Below, in pieces: positions 1-8,128 of a DNA stretch of 41,080 nt. The stretch is from NCBI GenBank assembly GCA_902727895.1, contig CACVAP010000031.1, forward strand, positions 1-41,080. Direction: 5' to 3'. This DNA is from an uncultured Sulfurovum sp. (lineage in GTDB: Bacteria > Campylobacterota > Campylobacteria > Campylobacterales > Sulfurovaceae). Position numbers and translations under genes: made by a program. The notes under the pieces are model-generated. The model saw only the letters and a list, made by a program, of their open reading frames with translations. It searched no databases and was not told the origin of the DNA. Position 1 is the stretch's first letter, and the number at the start of each line of letters is the position of its first letter.

Positions 1-98
1 AAAATAACCTAAATTTTAGACCTAGAAAAACTCTTGGCTTCAAAACTCCTAATGAAATTTTTCATGCTACAATTACAGTCAACAGTAAATCAGCTTAG
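1..98 (+). CDS. IS30-family transposase, C-terminal end (5' cut by window)
   Basis: Only the last ~32 codons lie in the window; the frame runs from base 3 to the TAG at 96-98. The readable tail contains RPRKTLGFKTPNEIF, matching the conserved C-terminus of IS30-family DDE transposases (NxRPRKxLGxxTPxExF). IS30 enzymes cut and join IS ends to move the element. The gene is not truncated biologically as far as I can see; it simply starts left of the window. It points toward the DUF533 gene on the opposite strand and is separated from it by a hairpin at 139-168. Seen: the motif and stop codon. Inferred: that the rest of the transposase lies upstream. Confidence 0.75.
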   Translation, partial: NNLNFRPRKTLGFKTPNEIFHATITVNSKSA

Positions 99-125
99 GT
101 GTGTTGCACTTGTTGGTTGAATGTA
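1..125 (+). mobile_element. Right end of an IS30-type insertion sequence
   Basis: After the transposase stop codon at 98 comes a short non-coding tail (about 99-125) with GTTGCACTTGTTGGTTGAAT. This resembles the terminal inverted repeats of IS30 elements, where a TTGAAT-type end follows a GTTGC block. The exact last base and the target duplication cannot be fixed without the left end. Confidence 0.5.
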
Positions 126-138
126 AGTTATTAAAGAA

Positions 139-168
139 AAATACTTCTTAATAAAATAAGAAGTATTT
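139..168. terminator. Bidirectional hairpin between the IS30 end and the DUF533 gene
   Basis: A perfect 12-bp stem (AAATACTTCTTA at 139-150 and its complement at 157-168) with a 6-nt loop lies between two converging genes. Read on the minus strand it is followed by a T-rich stretch, so it can act as an intrinsic terminator for the DUF533 gene. Confidence 0.6.
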
Positions 169-196
169 ATTGAAGTTAAAAAAGATATTTAAAAGT

Positions 197-841
197 CTAG
201 CTATAAAGTTTTGCTACACCTAATTTTTCATGAAAAGCATCAGCTGCTTCTTCACTAATGTTTAAACCTTTTGCAAGTTTGTCCAAGTAAAGTGCTTCTT
301 CTTTTGAGTCAAGGTTAATGGTTGATAGAGAAGAAAGGTAAACTTCTGCTTCTATACCAGATGCATTTTCTATAACACCCTCTAAGTCAAGAGGAGCAGC
401 CATTTCACTTTTTACAAATTCTAGCTCTTCAGCTGTTACTTCACCAATATGTTCAACAATCTTTGCTTGTTCTTCTGCATCTATTTGACCGTCTGCTTTG
501 GCAGCGTTTATCATGGCTTTTAGTAGGGTTCTTGCTTGCTCTTCTTGAGAAGCTGTAGGTGTTCCTACGTCTTGACCAGAAAGTGCAGCAGAAAGTAAAC
601 CACCTAGACCATTGTCATTGTTAGTTGTGGATGTTTGTGAACTACCACCTGTTAAGCCTGAAAGTAAATCACCTATACCTCCACCTTGTGAAGCGTTGTT
701 ATTGTTTCCACCCATAAGTCCACCTAACATATCACCAATTCCTCCTCCACCAGAAGAAGAATTGTTATTCATCATAGAACTTGTTACTTTGGCTACAACC
801 ATACCCATTGCCATTTTTCCTAGCATACTCATCATGCTCAT
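197..841 (-). CDS. DUF533 / TerB-like protein (YebE-like)
   Basis: 214 residues. The N-terminal part (about 20-95) is low complexity, rich in Gly, Asn and Ser, with repeated GGGIGDxLxGLxGG units. The C-terminal ~110 residues form an all-helical domain of the DUF533/TerB superfamily, recognised by the acidic turn ADGQID (115-121) followed by EE. In that family this turn resembles a metal-binding EF-hand-like site and the proteins are probably membrane-associated, but the molecular role is unknown. The N-terminal stretch 1-20 (Met-rich, GMVVAKV) may be a weak membrane anchor. It is a single gene, with its own hairpin terminator downstream. Seen: composition and motif. Known: family membership of such domains. 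No function is claimed. Confidence 0.8.
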   Translation of the reverse strand: MSMMSMLGKMAMGMVVAKVTSSMMNNNSSSGGGGIGDMLGGLMGGNNNNASQGGGIGDLLSGLTGGSSQTSTTNNDNGLGGLLSAALSGQDVGTPTASQEEQARTLLKAMINAAKADGQIDAEEQAKIVEHIGEVTAEELEFVKSEMAAPLDLEGVIENASGIEAEVYLSSLSTINLDSKEEALYLDKLAKGLNISEEAADAFHEKLGVAKLYS

Positions 842-911
842 ATTTATTTCCTTATATTATATTTGGGTTAATTGTACCATAAATTTATTGAGTGGGTTAA
901 GGGTGTTTTTC

Positions 912-1826
912 CTACTTTAGTACCAATAACGCATCTCGATAAATAGGTTCATCTATAAATCCATAGAGTTCATCCATAAACCCATTTTCACCTTTAAGTG
1001 CTGAGGCTTCAAAAACTGTTTTAATATGTTTGGCACGTTTTATGGCTTCAGCGTCTAATCCAAACACTTGATTCGCAATCTCAACTTGAAGTGGTCCCAT
1101 ACAAGCCTTAGTAGTAAATCCCATACGCTTTTCAAGTTCACACCAAGCTTTAAACTCTTTGGTATCTTTATAGTCTTGAAACATAAATGAGATGGGGTTT
1201 AACCCAGCTGTTTTAGCGTCTATAAGAAACTTTGACAGTATATACTGAATGGTTGGATTGTCTTGTGTTACTAGCGACTGAGGTAGGCCTAAAGACGTTA
1301 GTAAGTCCAAAATACCAATGTTCGCTGTCGTAAATCTGTCAATACCTCCAAAAGTAGCCAAGTTTTGAAAAGCTTCTTTTGTTTCCAATGAAATATGTAT
1401 ATCAATTTCACGGTTAAGTAATCTATCAACTTCTAAAATCTCATCACGTGTTTTAATTTTTGCAACACGCACAGCATCAAAAGAAAAGCTGTTTAAAAAA
1501 ACCATCTCTTCTCGTCCACCTTCCTCTAAAGGATTGACACGCACAATTATAAAAGAGTTAGACTCCTCTAAATGAGAAAGAAAAAGAGCAATGTTATGTA
1601 GGGCTTCTTTTTTTCTACTAGGAGCAATGGCATCTTCTAAATTTAGGGTAATCATATCTGCTGGTAGATTGTCTATGCTGTTAATGTGTTTTAGACGAAG
1701 AGGATTGAGCATCATGTTTGAACGAAAAGTTTTAGTGGTACAGGGTTTTTTATTTTTCGTGCCTAAGTGTTTCAGTCGTTCATTGACGGATAGTTTTTCT
1801 ATGAAATCTAAGGATTCAAATATCAT
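912..1826 (-). CDS. CitE-like HpcH/HpaI aldolase/citrate lyase family protein
   Basis: 304 residues, close to the usual ~290-300 for CitE-like proteins. The core shows the family layout: an early LNLEDAI segment (acidic Mg-binding/CoA lyase loop), VRVNPL in the middle, a conserved Glu in SLETKEAF, and a small-residue-rich TTANIGILDL stretch, all fitting a TIM barrel. Family members cleave or form C-C bonds in acyl-CoA substrates such as citramalyl-CoA or malyl-CoA. The substrate here cannot be told from sequence, and no citrate lyase alpha/gamma subunits lie nearby. The N-terminal ~35 residues before MMLNPLRLKH are an extension. It is divergent from the RNase T2 gene, 55 bp away. Confidence 0.75.
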   Translation of the reverse strand: MIFESLDFIEKLSVNERLKHLGTKNKKPCTTKTFRSNMMLNPLRLKHINSIDNLPADMITLNLEDAIAPSRKKEALHNIALFLSHLEESNSFIIVRVNPLEEGGREEMVFLNSFSFDAVRVAKIKTRDEILEVDRLLNREIDIHISLETKEAFQNLATFGGIDRFTTANIGILDLLTSLGLPQSLVTQDNPTIQYILSKFLIDAKTAGLNPISFMFQDYKDTKEFKAWCELEKRMGFTTKACMGPLQVEIANQVFGLDAEAIKRAKHIKTVFEASALKGENGFMDELYGFIDEPIYRDALLVLK

Positions 1827-1854
1827 ATTTTATGCTACTTTCACTTTTTTAAAA

Positions 1855-1860
1855 TATAAT
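1855..1860 (+). promoter_or_regulatory. -10 box for the RNase T2 gene
   Basis: A perfect TATAAT lies 22 bp before the ATG at 1882, with the ribosome site ATAAGGA between. This fits the short 5' leaders typical of this region. No clear -35 box is seen, as is common in Campylobacterota. Confidence 0.5.
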
Positions 1861-1881
1861 ATCTAAATTATAAGGATTTAT

Positions 1882-2895
1882 ATGAAAAAAATTATATCAG
1901 CATCACTATTACTAAGTTTGCCCTTCTTGTTAGTGGCCAAAAAACCAAAAGTGTATGAAACAGCTGTGTTGGAATGTCCAGCATACAATAATATGAAACG
2001 TACCATGAATACAAATGATATACAACTTGAAATTGGTAAAGAATATAGAGTTTTACAAAAGAGTAAAGGGCTTGTTTTAACCCTTATAGAGGGAGAACGT
2101 ATTGCTCAACGATGGGTTAAAGAAGTTTGTCTTTCAGATGGAAAAGAGAAAGCAGTTCCAGCTCTTGTAAAAGAAACGGTAGACACACCTGAAAAGAGTT
2201 CTTCTTTTGCTGAACGTCTGGCTAACAATAACAAAGCCCCTCAAGCCCAAAGTTCTAAAAAAACTTCAAAACAAAACTTACTAGCACTCTCATGGCAAAA
2301 TGCTTTTTGTCAAACACATCAGTATAAAAAAGAGTGTAAATCTATGGACGCTAAAGATTTTGGTGCTTTTGAATTTGTACTTCATGGACTTTGGCCACAA
2401 CCTAGAAACAACGCTTATTGTAATGTCTCTAAAAAACAAATTGGTATGGACAAAAATAAACAATGGTATAACCTTGATAAGTTAGAGCTTGATACAGAGA
2501 CACGTACGAGACTTGCGAAACTTATGCCAGGTTACGCTTCTAACTTACACCGACACGAATGGGTAAAACATGGTACTTGTTATGGAACTTCAGCCGATGA
2601 GTACTATGATGACTCTATGGCATTACAAACACAGATTAATGAATCAAAAGTGCAAGAGTATTTTAAACAAAACATTGGACGGATGATAAATCTAAAAGAG
2701 GTTCGTAAAGTATTTGACAAAGAGTTTGGTAAAGGTGCTGGAGACCATGTAACCATGCAGTGTAAAAAAGGTTTAGTAACAGAGCTTTGGTTGCATTTAG
2801 GGTCGGGTAGTACAGATTTAAGAGAGTTGTTTAAAAGTGGTGAGACACCTAAAAGTAGATGTCATAAAGGTCGTGTGGACGCTGTAGGGTTTTAG
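1882..2895 (+). CDS. Secreted ribonuclease T2 family protein
   Basis: 337 residues. A Sec signal peptide (MKKIISASLLLSLPFLLVA) directs export, so the enzyme acts in the periplasm or outside. The catalytic T2 domain spans about 130-335 and carries both hallmark sites: CAS I as HGLWP at 168-172 and CAS II as HEWVKHGTC at 225-233, with the catalytic His and Glu/Lys present. T2 enzymes cut single-stranded RNA through a 2',3'-cyclic intermediate, usually for nutrient scavenging. Residues 20-125 form an extension before the catalytic domain: a possible small beta domain with two Cys, then a Ser/Lys/Asn-rich linker. Cysteines around the core fit disulfides. The ATG has a good AAGGA site. Whether the product is periplasmic or released cannot be told. 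Confidence 0.9.
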   Translation: MKKIISASLLLSLPFLLVAKKPKVYETAVLECPAYNNMKRTMNTNDIQLEIGKEYRVLQKSKGLVLTLIEGERIAQRWVKEVCLSDGKEKAVPALVKETVDTPEKSSSFAERLANNNKAPQAQSSKKTSKQNLLALSWQNAFCQTHQYKKECKSMDAKDFGAFEFVLHGLWPQPRNNAYCNVSKKQIGMDKNKQWYNLDKLELDTETRTRLAKLMPGYASNLHRHEWVKHGTCYGTSADEYYDDSMALQTQINESKVQEYFKQNIGRMINLKEVRKVFDKEFGKGAGDHVTMQCKKGLVTELWLHLGSGSTDLRELFKSGETPKSRCHKGRVDAVGF

Positions 2896-2915
2896 TTTCT
2901 AATAAAGCACCTATA

Positions 2916-2953
2916 TTTGACTACTTACAACTTTCAGGTTTAAAGTAGTCAAA
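2916..2953. terminator. Possible shared terminator hairpin between converging genes
   Basis: An 11-bp perfect stem (TTTGACTACTT at 2916-2926 with its complement at 2943-2953) and a 16-nt loop sit just after the RNase T2 stop. The hairpin overlaps the last codons of the opposing gene. There is no strong U-tract, so the call is tentative. Confidence 0.35.
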
Positions 2954-3295
2954 CATCTTTCTTAGGTTCTCAGAAACTTCTTGCTTTTCTCTTTTACTTA
3001 CATAGTTTGATATAAATTGATAAAAGATGCAATAAGCGTTATAAGAAGAGCCAAGATGTTGCCTCTTGGCTATATGCTCTTCATCTCTTGCATTTGTCTC
3101 ACAATATTGAAGCATAAGTTCAAAGTCTAATTGAAGAGATTTTTGAAACTCTATTCTGTTTACCTCAATATGATATCTAAGTCTTTCATCATTACTTGTT
3201 AACACATCATAAATCCCTAATGTAAGTAATTTGCTAATATTTTCTTTACTTAAATATTCTTCGACCAGTTCTAGTTTAATATCTTTAATAGGCAT
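2921..3295 (-). CDS. Hypothetical protein, helical, about 124 aa
   Basis: Not recognised. I chose ATG at 3295 over an in-frame TTG at 3301 because AAGAGA lies about 9 nt before the ATG but only 3 nt before the TTG. The product is soluble and mostly helical, with charged N- and C-terminal parts and no signal peptide or membrane segment. It contains Cys and His residues (YCETN, HIAKRQH, AYCIFY, ESCK) without a clear zinc pattern. It starts 13 bp after the stop of the 345-aa gene at 3309-4346 on the same strand, so the two are likely co-transcribed and perhaps functionally linked. No function can be assigned. Confidence 0.6.
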   Translation of the reverse strand: MPIKDIKLELVEEYLSKENISKLLTLGIYDVLTSNDERLRYHIEVNRIEFQKSLQLDFELMLQYCETNARDEEHIAKRQHLGSSYNAYCIFYQFISNYVSKREKQEVSENLRKMFDYFKPESCK

Positions 3296-3308
3296 ATTCA
3301 AATGTCTC

Positions 3309-4346
3309 TTATGCTGTTTGAGTACATAAGGCTTTTAGCGTATGCACAGAGATAATTTTTAGTCTAATATCTCTACCCATACTTCTTTCACAAGATGCGA
3401 TTGCTTCTTGGAAAATGCTTACATCTCTTTTTGTACAAACAAGAACAGAAGCTCCAGAATCTAATGCATTTAAAAGCATGGTTCCAGCTTTTAAATGTGC
3501 TATTTCAAAGTGTGTGTCCATGAGTGTTTGACCAGCCAGTTTGTGTGACTTTTCAAATGTTACATAAGAAGCAGCATGGCTTTTAATCAGTGTTCGAACC
3601 TCATCTAGGTCATCTGTATTTGAACCTGTGTAAAGTGCAACATTTGAAGATGCTAAAGTCTCAGTATCTAAATCATGGTTCTTTTTGCCTAAGGTAAGTT
3701 TGTCATAAAAACTTGCTGTGTCTTTAAGGTTTAATGCTTTTTTGAGTTGCGCAATTACCTCTCCATAGTCTTCACCTTGTAAAACATTGTTTTCATACTC
3801 ACAACATCTAATTCCATTAAATTCATCAGAGATTGCTTCTAGAATTTCTTCTCTATGTTCTGAACCATCAGATATCATTTTAGCAGCAACTACTAAAACA
3901 GCATCTCCAATGTATTGACGGTTATAATTACTGCTTTCAGATGCATAATGCATTGGGTACAGTGACTCATAGTATGCTTTGTCATCTTCAGAAGCATAAG
4001 GTGCTATGAGTTCAAAGCTTTCCATAAAGTCATCATCATTTAAAATGAGTCCATTGTTAGAACGGTAAGAGGTTGCAGGATCAATTTTTAGTTCTGTACC
4101 AAGTGTTGCTACAACATCTGCTATGGAAGTTTCAGAAGTAGTTATTAGGTTATTTATTTTTAAAATAACGTTTTTATTGGGAAATGAAAAGTCAGGGTTT
4201 TTACTTTTAACTTTGTCTAAAAGGTCAATAACCGTTGCATCTTTTTTTATAGTGATGTCAAAGTTTTTATAGTATGGTAAATAGTCTGTAGCAGAGTTAA
4301 AGAAAAAAGCTCTAACTTGTAAGTTTATCATGTTTGCAAATGGCAT
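3309..4346 (-). CDS. Conserved-type protein with ferredoxin-like N-terminus and HdrB-like C-terminal segment
   Basis: 345 residues. ATG at 4346 is supported by AGGA 7 nt upstream. The first ~95 residues look like a beta-grasp fold as in 2Fe-2S ferredoxin domains (YKNFDITIKKDATVIDLLDKVK), but without the Cys cluster ligands. The last ~60 residues (AHLKAGTMLLNALDSGASVL, then an ISVHTL segment) resemble the end of heterodisulfide-reductase B / CCG-domain proteins, again without the paired Cys motif. This combination suggests a non-catalytic relative of fumarate/succinate reductase-type iron-sulfur subunits. I recall similar uncharacterised proteins in Campylobacterota but cannot verify it here. 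It is first in a two-gene unit with the 124-aa protein. No function is claimed. Confidence 0.55.
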   Translation of the reverse strand: MPFANMINLQVRAFFFNSATDYLPYYKNFDITIKKDATVIDLLDKVKSKNPDFSFPNKNVILKINNLITTSETSIADVVATLGTELKIDPATSYRSNNGLILNDDDFMESFELIAPYASEDDKAYYESLYPMHYASESSNYNRQYIGDAVLVVAAKMISDGSEHREEILEAISDEFNGIRCCEYENNVLQGEDYGEVIAQLKKALNLKDTASFYDKLTLGKKNHDLDTETLASSNVALYTGSNTDDLDEVRTLIKSHAASYVTFEKSHKLAGQTLMDTHFEIAHLKAGTMLLNALDSGASVLVCTKRDVSIFQEAIASCERSMGRDIRLKIISVHTLKALCTQTA

Positions 4347-4473
4347 ATGGGCATCCTAATTTATATTGTTATTATTTAAGCATATTTTCTTGATAAAGAG
4401 AAGAGATAGGAGAAGTTTTATAGAAAAAACCATTTAGTGTGTAATTGAAAGCATATATTATTTTAAAGTAGTT

Positions 4474-4479
4474 TATAAT
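4474..4479 (+). promoter_or_regulatory. -10 box for the 138-aa membrane-anchored protein
   Basis: TATAAT lies 30 bp before the ATG at 4510. A strong AAAGGA ribosome site is found at about 4499-4504. Confidence 0.4.
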
Positions 4480-4509
4480 ATTAAAATATATTTAAGATAA
4501 AGGATTTTA

Positions 4510-4926
4510 ATGAATAGAACAGTTATTTTAGGACTTGTAATGATATCTCTCATCATGTTTTGGTTGGTAGGGTTTGTCAACACATTACATGATGATGTGG
4601 ATGTAAGTCATGGGTTTCAAGAAAAAACTTTAGCTACTGGAGCAAAGAGCCATGGAACAGTCAATATTTATGGAACTGAGGATTTAGTATTCAGTGAATT
4701 ATCCGAGCAAGAGAAAAAGCGTTTATGGAATAGTTCAGACCTAAAAGTTGAGATGTTAAAACTTTTTCCACACTTTGTAAGAATGAAAAGTTTTGTGGAT
4801 CAGAATGTTGAAGAAGAGGGTGCTTTTAAAGAATTATTAATCTCCCATATAGAAGAGATAGAACTTGAATATATTGGGGGTTCTTTAAGTGGAGAAAAGG
4901 CTCAACAAGCCCTTTCAGCATTTTAA
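4510..4926 (+). CDS. Hypothetical single-pass membrane protein
   Basis: 138 residues, not recognised. One N-terminal hydrophobic segment (about residues 5-25, VILGLVMISLIMFWLVGFV) is an uncleaved anchor or signal anchor. The remaining ~110 residues are hydrophilic and would face the periplasm. The soluble part ends in acidic helical stretches (EEEGAFKELL, EEIELEY). The gene stands alone between two minus-strand units, with its own TATAAT and AAAGGA site. Seen: topology and expression signals. Function unknown. Confidence 0.65.
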   Translation: MNRTVILGLVMISLIMFWLVGFVNTLHDDVDVSHGFQEKTLATGAKSHGTVNIYGTEDLVFSELSEQEKKRLWNSSDLKVEMLKLFPHFVRMKSFVDQNVEEEGAFKELLISHIEEIELEYIGGSLSGEKAQQALSAF

Positions 4927-4942
4927 TAGATTGGTGTATATG

Positions 4943-5248
4943 CTACCGACCTTGAAACTCAAAAGACTTTTGTGTGCTAAAGTTATATTTTTTAGCTAGA
5001 AATTTTCCTAACTTTGAGTCTAGGGTATGATTATATGCTCTGACTACAGTGTTGTAAGCACGTCTTTTATGATGAATTTTTTCTGCTAATTCTTCAGAAG
5101 CATTATGCTTATGCTTTTCTACATTTGTGTCAAGTTCTTTTAATAAAACAGAGAGCTTATGCTTAAAAGAGTTGAGTTTAAAATAAAGAAAAAATGGATA
5201 GAGAATAATTAGAATAACAATGCTCATTAACATAGCCGTACTGCTCAT
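4943..5248 (-). CDS. LemA-like mini membrane protein
   Basis: 101 residues with an N-terminal membrane segment (residues 5-23, AMLMSIVILIILYPFFLYF) followed by a helical, charged domain. The C-terminal part (HHKRRAYNTVVRAYNHTLDS, then a final FSTQKSFEF) matches the conserved LemA pattern: repeated YN in YNxxVxxYN, then a hydrophobic patch and a final FE. It is much shorter than full LemA (~185 aa); the first helical hairpin of LemA seems missing. The start codon overlaps the speA stop (ATGA), so it is translationally coupled to speA. LemA has no settled biochemical role in bacteria. I infer homology only from the YN pattern, so this is moderate. Confidence 0.5.
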   Translation of the reverse strand: MSSTAMLMSIVILIILYPFFLYFKLNSFKHKLSVLLKELDTNVEKHKHNASEELAEKIHHKRRAYNTVVRAYNHTLDSKLGKFLAKKYNFSTQKSFEFQGR

Positions 5249-7116
5249 AAAATGGACTCCTTTTCACTGGCAATAATAGTTTTTAAATAGCTATTTTCAT
5301 TTAAATACAAATAAAGCTTTCCTAAGAGTTCTTCTTTTTGTGTCGATGAAATAAGCGTAGAAGTTTGAATTTGTGTTTTGAGTTGTTTGTTTAGATAGTT
5401 TTTGTCATAGTCTATGTCGTCTAAAACATCTAAAGTGTGTTGTGCTTCTATGAGTTTAGACAGTGTAAAATGTCCCTCTTCATCAAAATCTACCGTTACT
5501 TCAGTAGGATGGGTAAATAGATTATGTTGCATCCCCAGTACTTCTTGGTAAGCACCTGTTAGGAAAAAGGCTAAAAAATACTCTTCTTTATCTATGTCTA
5601 CATCATGTAAATAGAGAGGAGCATTGTCATCAAAAGGAATTTCTCCATCAGAATCACAAGTAATGTCCCACAGTGTTGCTGGATTGGTCGCTTTAATGTC
5701 CAGTTTGTCTATGGGCATAACAGGGAAATGCTGTTTTAAACCCCAAAAGTCTGCTAAAGACTGAAAAGCAGAGAAGTTTACTAAGTAACGCTCTTGAATT
5801 TTGTTTTGTAGTTTTAGTAACTCTTGTGAACCATCAGAAAGCAGTAAGATAGACTTTTTGATAATAAGATGTACGAGTATCTCAGCATTGGAACGGTCTT
5901 CAAGGTCTATGTATCCTAAATCAAATAGCGTTAGTAAACTCTCCATATGGTCAAGTGCATCATGTAGATACTCTCTGGCATTAGAACGGGTCAAATCTTT
6001 CCATAAAGCATTTAGCTCTTCAATAAGAGGGGGGTTCTGCTCCTTAATACGTAAAGACTTCTCTTGATAGTCTTGTGAGAAGAGTTCTAACACAGGCGCT
6101 ATAAGCACAGCATGGGAAGCAGCAATGAAGCGACCAGACTCTGTAAAGATATCAGGCTCTTCAATATTTTTGTTTTTAGCAATCTCTTTTATAAGGAAGA
6201 CGACATCATTGGCAAATTCACTAAGGGCGTAGTTAATTTCTTTTTTGTGAGGGTATTGACCATATTCAACAGCCAACCCACCACCAATGTTAATAGCAGA
6301 TAGGGCATAAGCACCACGGTTCTTTAAATCAGCATAGATATTACCAGCTTCACGTAAGGCTTTTTTTAAGGGGTTAATCTCAGACATCTGTGAACCTATA
6401 TGAAAATGCACCATCCATAACTGTTCAAGTAAGTCATGTTTAGCCATAAGGTCATAAGCTTCTAAGAGTTCCGTAGAGGTAAGACCAAACTTAGAAGAGT
6501 ACCCACCACTCTTAGCCCAAATACCAATACCTGAACTGTGTAAACGTATGCGTACACCTATCTTAGGAATAATCGCTTCTTTATTCTCTTGGTTAAATTC
6601 AGAATGTACTTGGATAATAGTCTCAAGCTCTCCCAAACCCTCTATGGTAATGGTAATGTTATGTCCCATTGCTCTGGCTATAAAACACAAAGAAATCATC
6701 TCTTTGTCTTTGAACCCATTAACGGTAATAGGTGCACCAAGTGGGGTATGGGTCATAGCAATAACAAGCTCTGCTTTGCTTCCTGCCTCTAAGCCATAGT
6801 TAAACTCTTTAGAAACATCCATAAGCGAATTAACAAAGTTAGGATATTGATTAACCTTTAGAGGAAAAACAGCATGAAAGTTACCTTGGTAGTTAAACTC
6901 TTCTTTTGCTCGATTAAACTGTGTATAGAGCGTAGAGATTTGTTTTTTTATTAAATGAGGAAAGCGAAGAAGCATTGGTCCTCTGTAGCCTTCATCTCTA
7001 AGTTTTTGTGTAATTTCAAGGAGAGATGGTTGAGTTTTATGGTTTACATTTACCGTGTTGTCTTTAATGATAAAATTTTCGTCTGCCCAGATATTCAGAC
7101 CATAGTTTGTTTGCAT
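5245..7116 (-). CDS. speA: Biosynthetic arginine decarboxylase SpeA
   Basis: 623 residues, slightly shorter than E. coli SpeA (658). It is a PLP fold-III enzyme converting arginine to agmatine and CO2, the first step of putrescine/spermidine synthesis. The PLP lysine lies in FPLKVNQ (84-90, Lys87). Other family marks are HFHIGSQ, INIGGGLAVEYG, TESGRFIAASHAV and the late WDITCDSDGEI (conserved Cys/Asp of the active site). The C-terminal helical domain typical of SpeA is present. It is expressed from its own promoter (-10 at 7144-7149), divergent from ppx/gppA, and its stop overlaps the LemA-like gene. Cytosolic. Confidence 0.95.
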   Translation of the reverse strand: MQTNYGLNIWADENFIIKDNTVNVNHKTQPSLLEITQKLRDEGYRGPMLLRFPHLIKKQISTLYTQFNRAKEEFNYQGNFHAVFPLKVNQYPNFVNSLMDVSKEFNYGLEAGSKAELVIAMTHTPLGAPITVNGFKDKEMISLCFIARAMGHNITITIEGLGELETIIQVHSEFNQENKEAIIPKIGVRIRLHSSGIGIWAKSGGYSSKFGLTSTELLEAYDLMAKHDLLEQLWMVHFHIGSQMSEINPLKKALREAGNIYADLKNRGAYALSAINIGGGLAVEYGQYPHKKEINYALSEFANDVVFLIKEIAKNKNIEEPDIFTESGRFIAASHAVLIAPVLELFSQDYQEKSLRIKEQNPPLIEELNALWKDLTRSNAREYLHDALDHMESLLTLFDLGYIDLEDRSNAEILVHLIIKKSILLLSDGSQELLKLQNKIQERYLVNFSAFQSLADFWGLKQHFPVMPIDKLDIKATNPATLWDITCDSDGEIPFDDNAPLYLHDVDIDKEEYFLAFFLTGAYQEVLGMQHNLFTHPTEVTVDFDEEGHFTLSKLIEAQHTLDVLDDIDYDKNYLNKQLKTQIQTSTLISSTQKEELLGKLYLYLNENSYLKTIIASEKESIL

Positions 7117-7143
7117 GTATTTACCCTAGGATTATTTAAAAGT

Positions 7144-7149
7144 ATTATA
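7144..7149 (-). promoter_or_regulatory. -10 box for speA
   Basis: On the minus strand this reads TATAAT, 28 bp before the speA ATG. It sits back to back with the plus-strand TATAAT at 7165-7170, so the 82-bp gap is a compact divergent promoter region. Confidence 0.45.
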
Positions 7150-7164
7150 TCCAAATAGAAAAGA

Positions 7165-7170
7165 TATAAT
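7165..7170 (+). promoter_or_regulatory. -10 box for ppx/gppA
   Basis: TATAAT followed by TCGC, 29 bp before the ATG at 7199. An AGGGA ribosome site lies between. Confidence 0.5.
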
Positions 7171-7198
7171 TCGCTTAAGATTTAGATTAGGGACTGGA

Positions 7199-8110
7199 AT
7201 GAAAAATATTATTGCCATTGACTTAGGTTCAAATAGCTTAAGACTTTTAAAGATGAATATGGAAACAAAAGAGAGCTTAGGTACCTTTCATAAGACTGTT
7301 AAAACAGCAGATGGTTTAGCACAAACAGGTAAGATAAATGAAGATGCTCTTAGTAGAGTAGTTGCAGCACTTAACGAAGCCAAAGAAGAACTAGACTTTA
7401 GCGATGCTAGGGTAAAAGCTGTTACGACAGAAGCCATTCGTCAAGCAAAGAATGGTTTAGAGATTTTAAAAAGCATTGCCGATCAGACAGGTATACGCTT
7501 TGAAGTCATTGATGGTGTGGCAGAAGCTAAGTATGCGTTGAAAGCAGCTCAAAATCGTTTGGAACATTTAGGGAAAGAACCTAAGCACTTTATGTTGGTT
7601 GACATTGGTGGTGGTTCTACGGAGATGTTGTTTTACTATGGTGAAGAGAAATACTTTTCAAAGAGTTTTCAAGTAGGGATTGTTACCGTTACTCAGAAGT
7701 TTAAAAACTTGGATGAAATTGCCAAAGCCATTCCTATTGTTATGGAACCAATGCGAGCTTATTATGATGAGGTGGTAGAAGCGTATGGAGAAGTAGAACT
7801 CTTTATTGCAACAGCTGGAACACCAACAACCATTGCAGCCATGAAAAAAGGGATGAGTTATGCTACTTATGAGCCTGAAAATATTCATGGTACTATTTTA
7901 ACGCGAAAAGATTTAGCCGACAATTTAAAAGCATTAATTGAAATGAGTAAAGAAGATAAAGTAAAAGCTGTAGGTATTGGTCGTGATGACTTGATAGCTT
8001 CAGGTGTTTTAATCTATGATGAAATTTATAATATCTCTGGATTTAAAGAGTCAATGGTCATTGATGATGGTATCCGTGAAGGTGTGGCTTTTGATGAGTC
8101 TTCTAAGTAA
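7199..8110 (+). CDS. Ppx/GppA-type phosphatase (exopolyphosphatase / pppGpp phosphatase)
   Basis: 303 residues, the short two-domain form made only of the ASKHA ATPase fold and lacking the C-terminal HD extension of E. coli Ppx/GppA (~500 aa). Phosphate-loop motifs are clear: AIDLGSNSLRL at 6-16 and DIGGGSTEM at 135-143, with a later TAGTPTTIAA. Members hydrolyse terminal phosphates from polyphosphate and/or convert pppGpp to ppGpp; short versions from Campylobacterota have been linked to both. It heads a likely operon with the DUF2007 gene (18 bp gap) and the CCA-adding gene (24 bp gap). A PPK2 kinase lies elsewhere in the window, so polyphosphate turnover is plausible. Confidence 0.85.
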   Translation: MKNIIAIDLGSNSLRLLKMNMETKESLGTFHKTVKTADGLAQTGKINEDALSRVVAALNEAKEELDFSDARVKAVTTEAIRQAKNGLEILKSIADQTGIRFEVIDGVAEAKYALKAAQNRLEHLGKEPKHFMLVDIGGGSTEMLFYYGEEKYFSKSFQVGIVTVTQKFKNLDEIAKAIPIVMEPMRAYYDEVVEAYGEVELFIATAGTPTTIAAMKKGMSYATYEPENIHGTILTRKDLADNLKALIEMSKEDKVKAVGIGRDDLIASGVLIYDEIYNISGFKESMVIDDGIREGVAFDESSK

Positions 8111-8128
8111 TAAACTAAAGGATTAACT

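Noticed and set aside
612-920. Long frame opposite the DUF533 gene
   Set aside because: Pro/Pro-rich translation is the antisense of the Gly-rich repeats; no ribosome site or family resemblance.
6026-6040. Run of six G (C on the coding strand) in speA, and of six C in the yebC-type gene, as phase-variable tracts
   Set aside because: Too short for slipped-strand switching of the kind seen in Campylobacter (usually 8 or more), and in essential-type genes.
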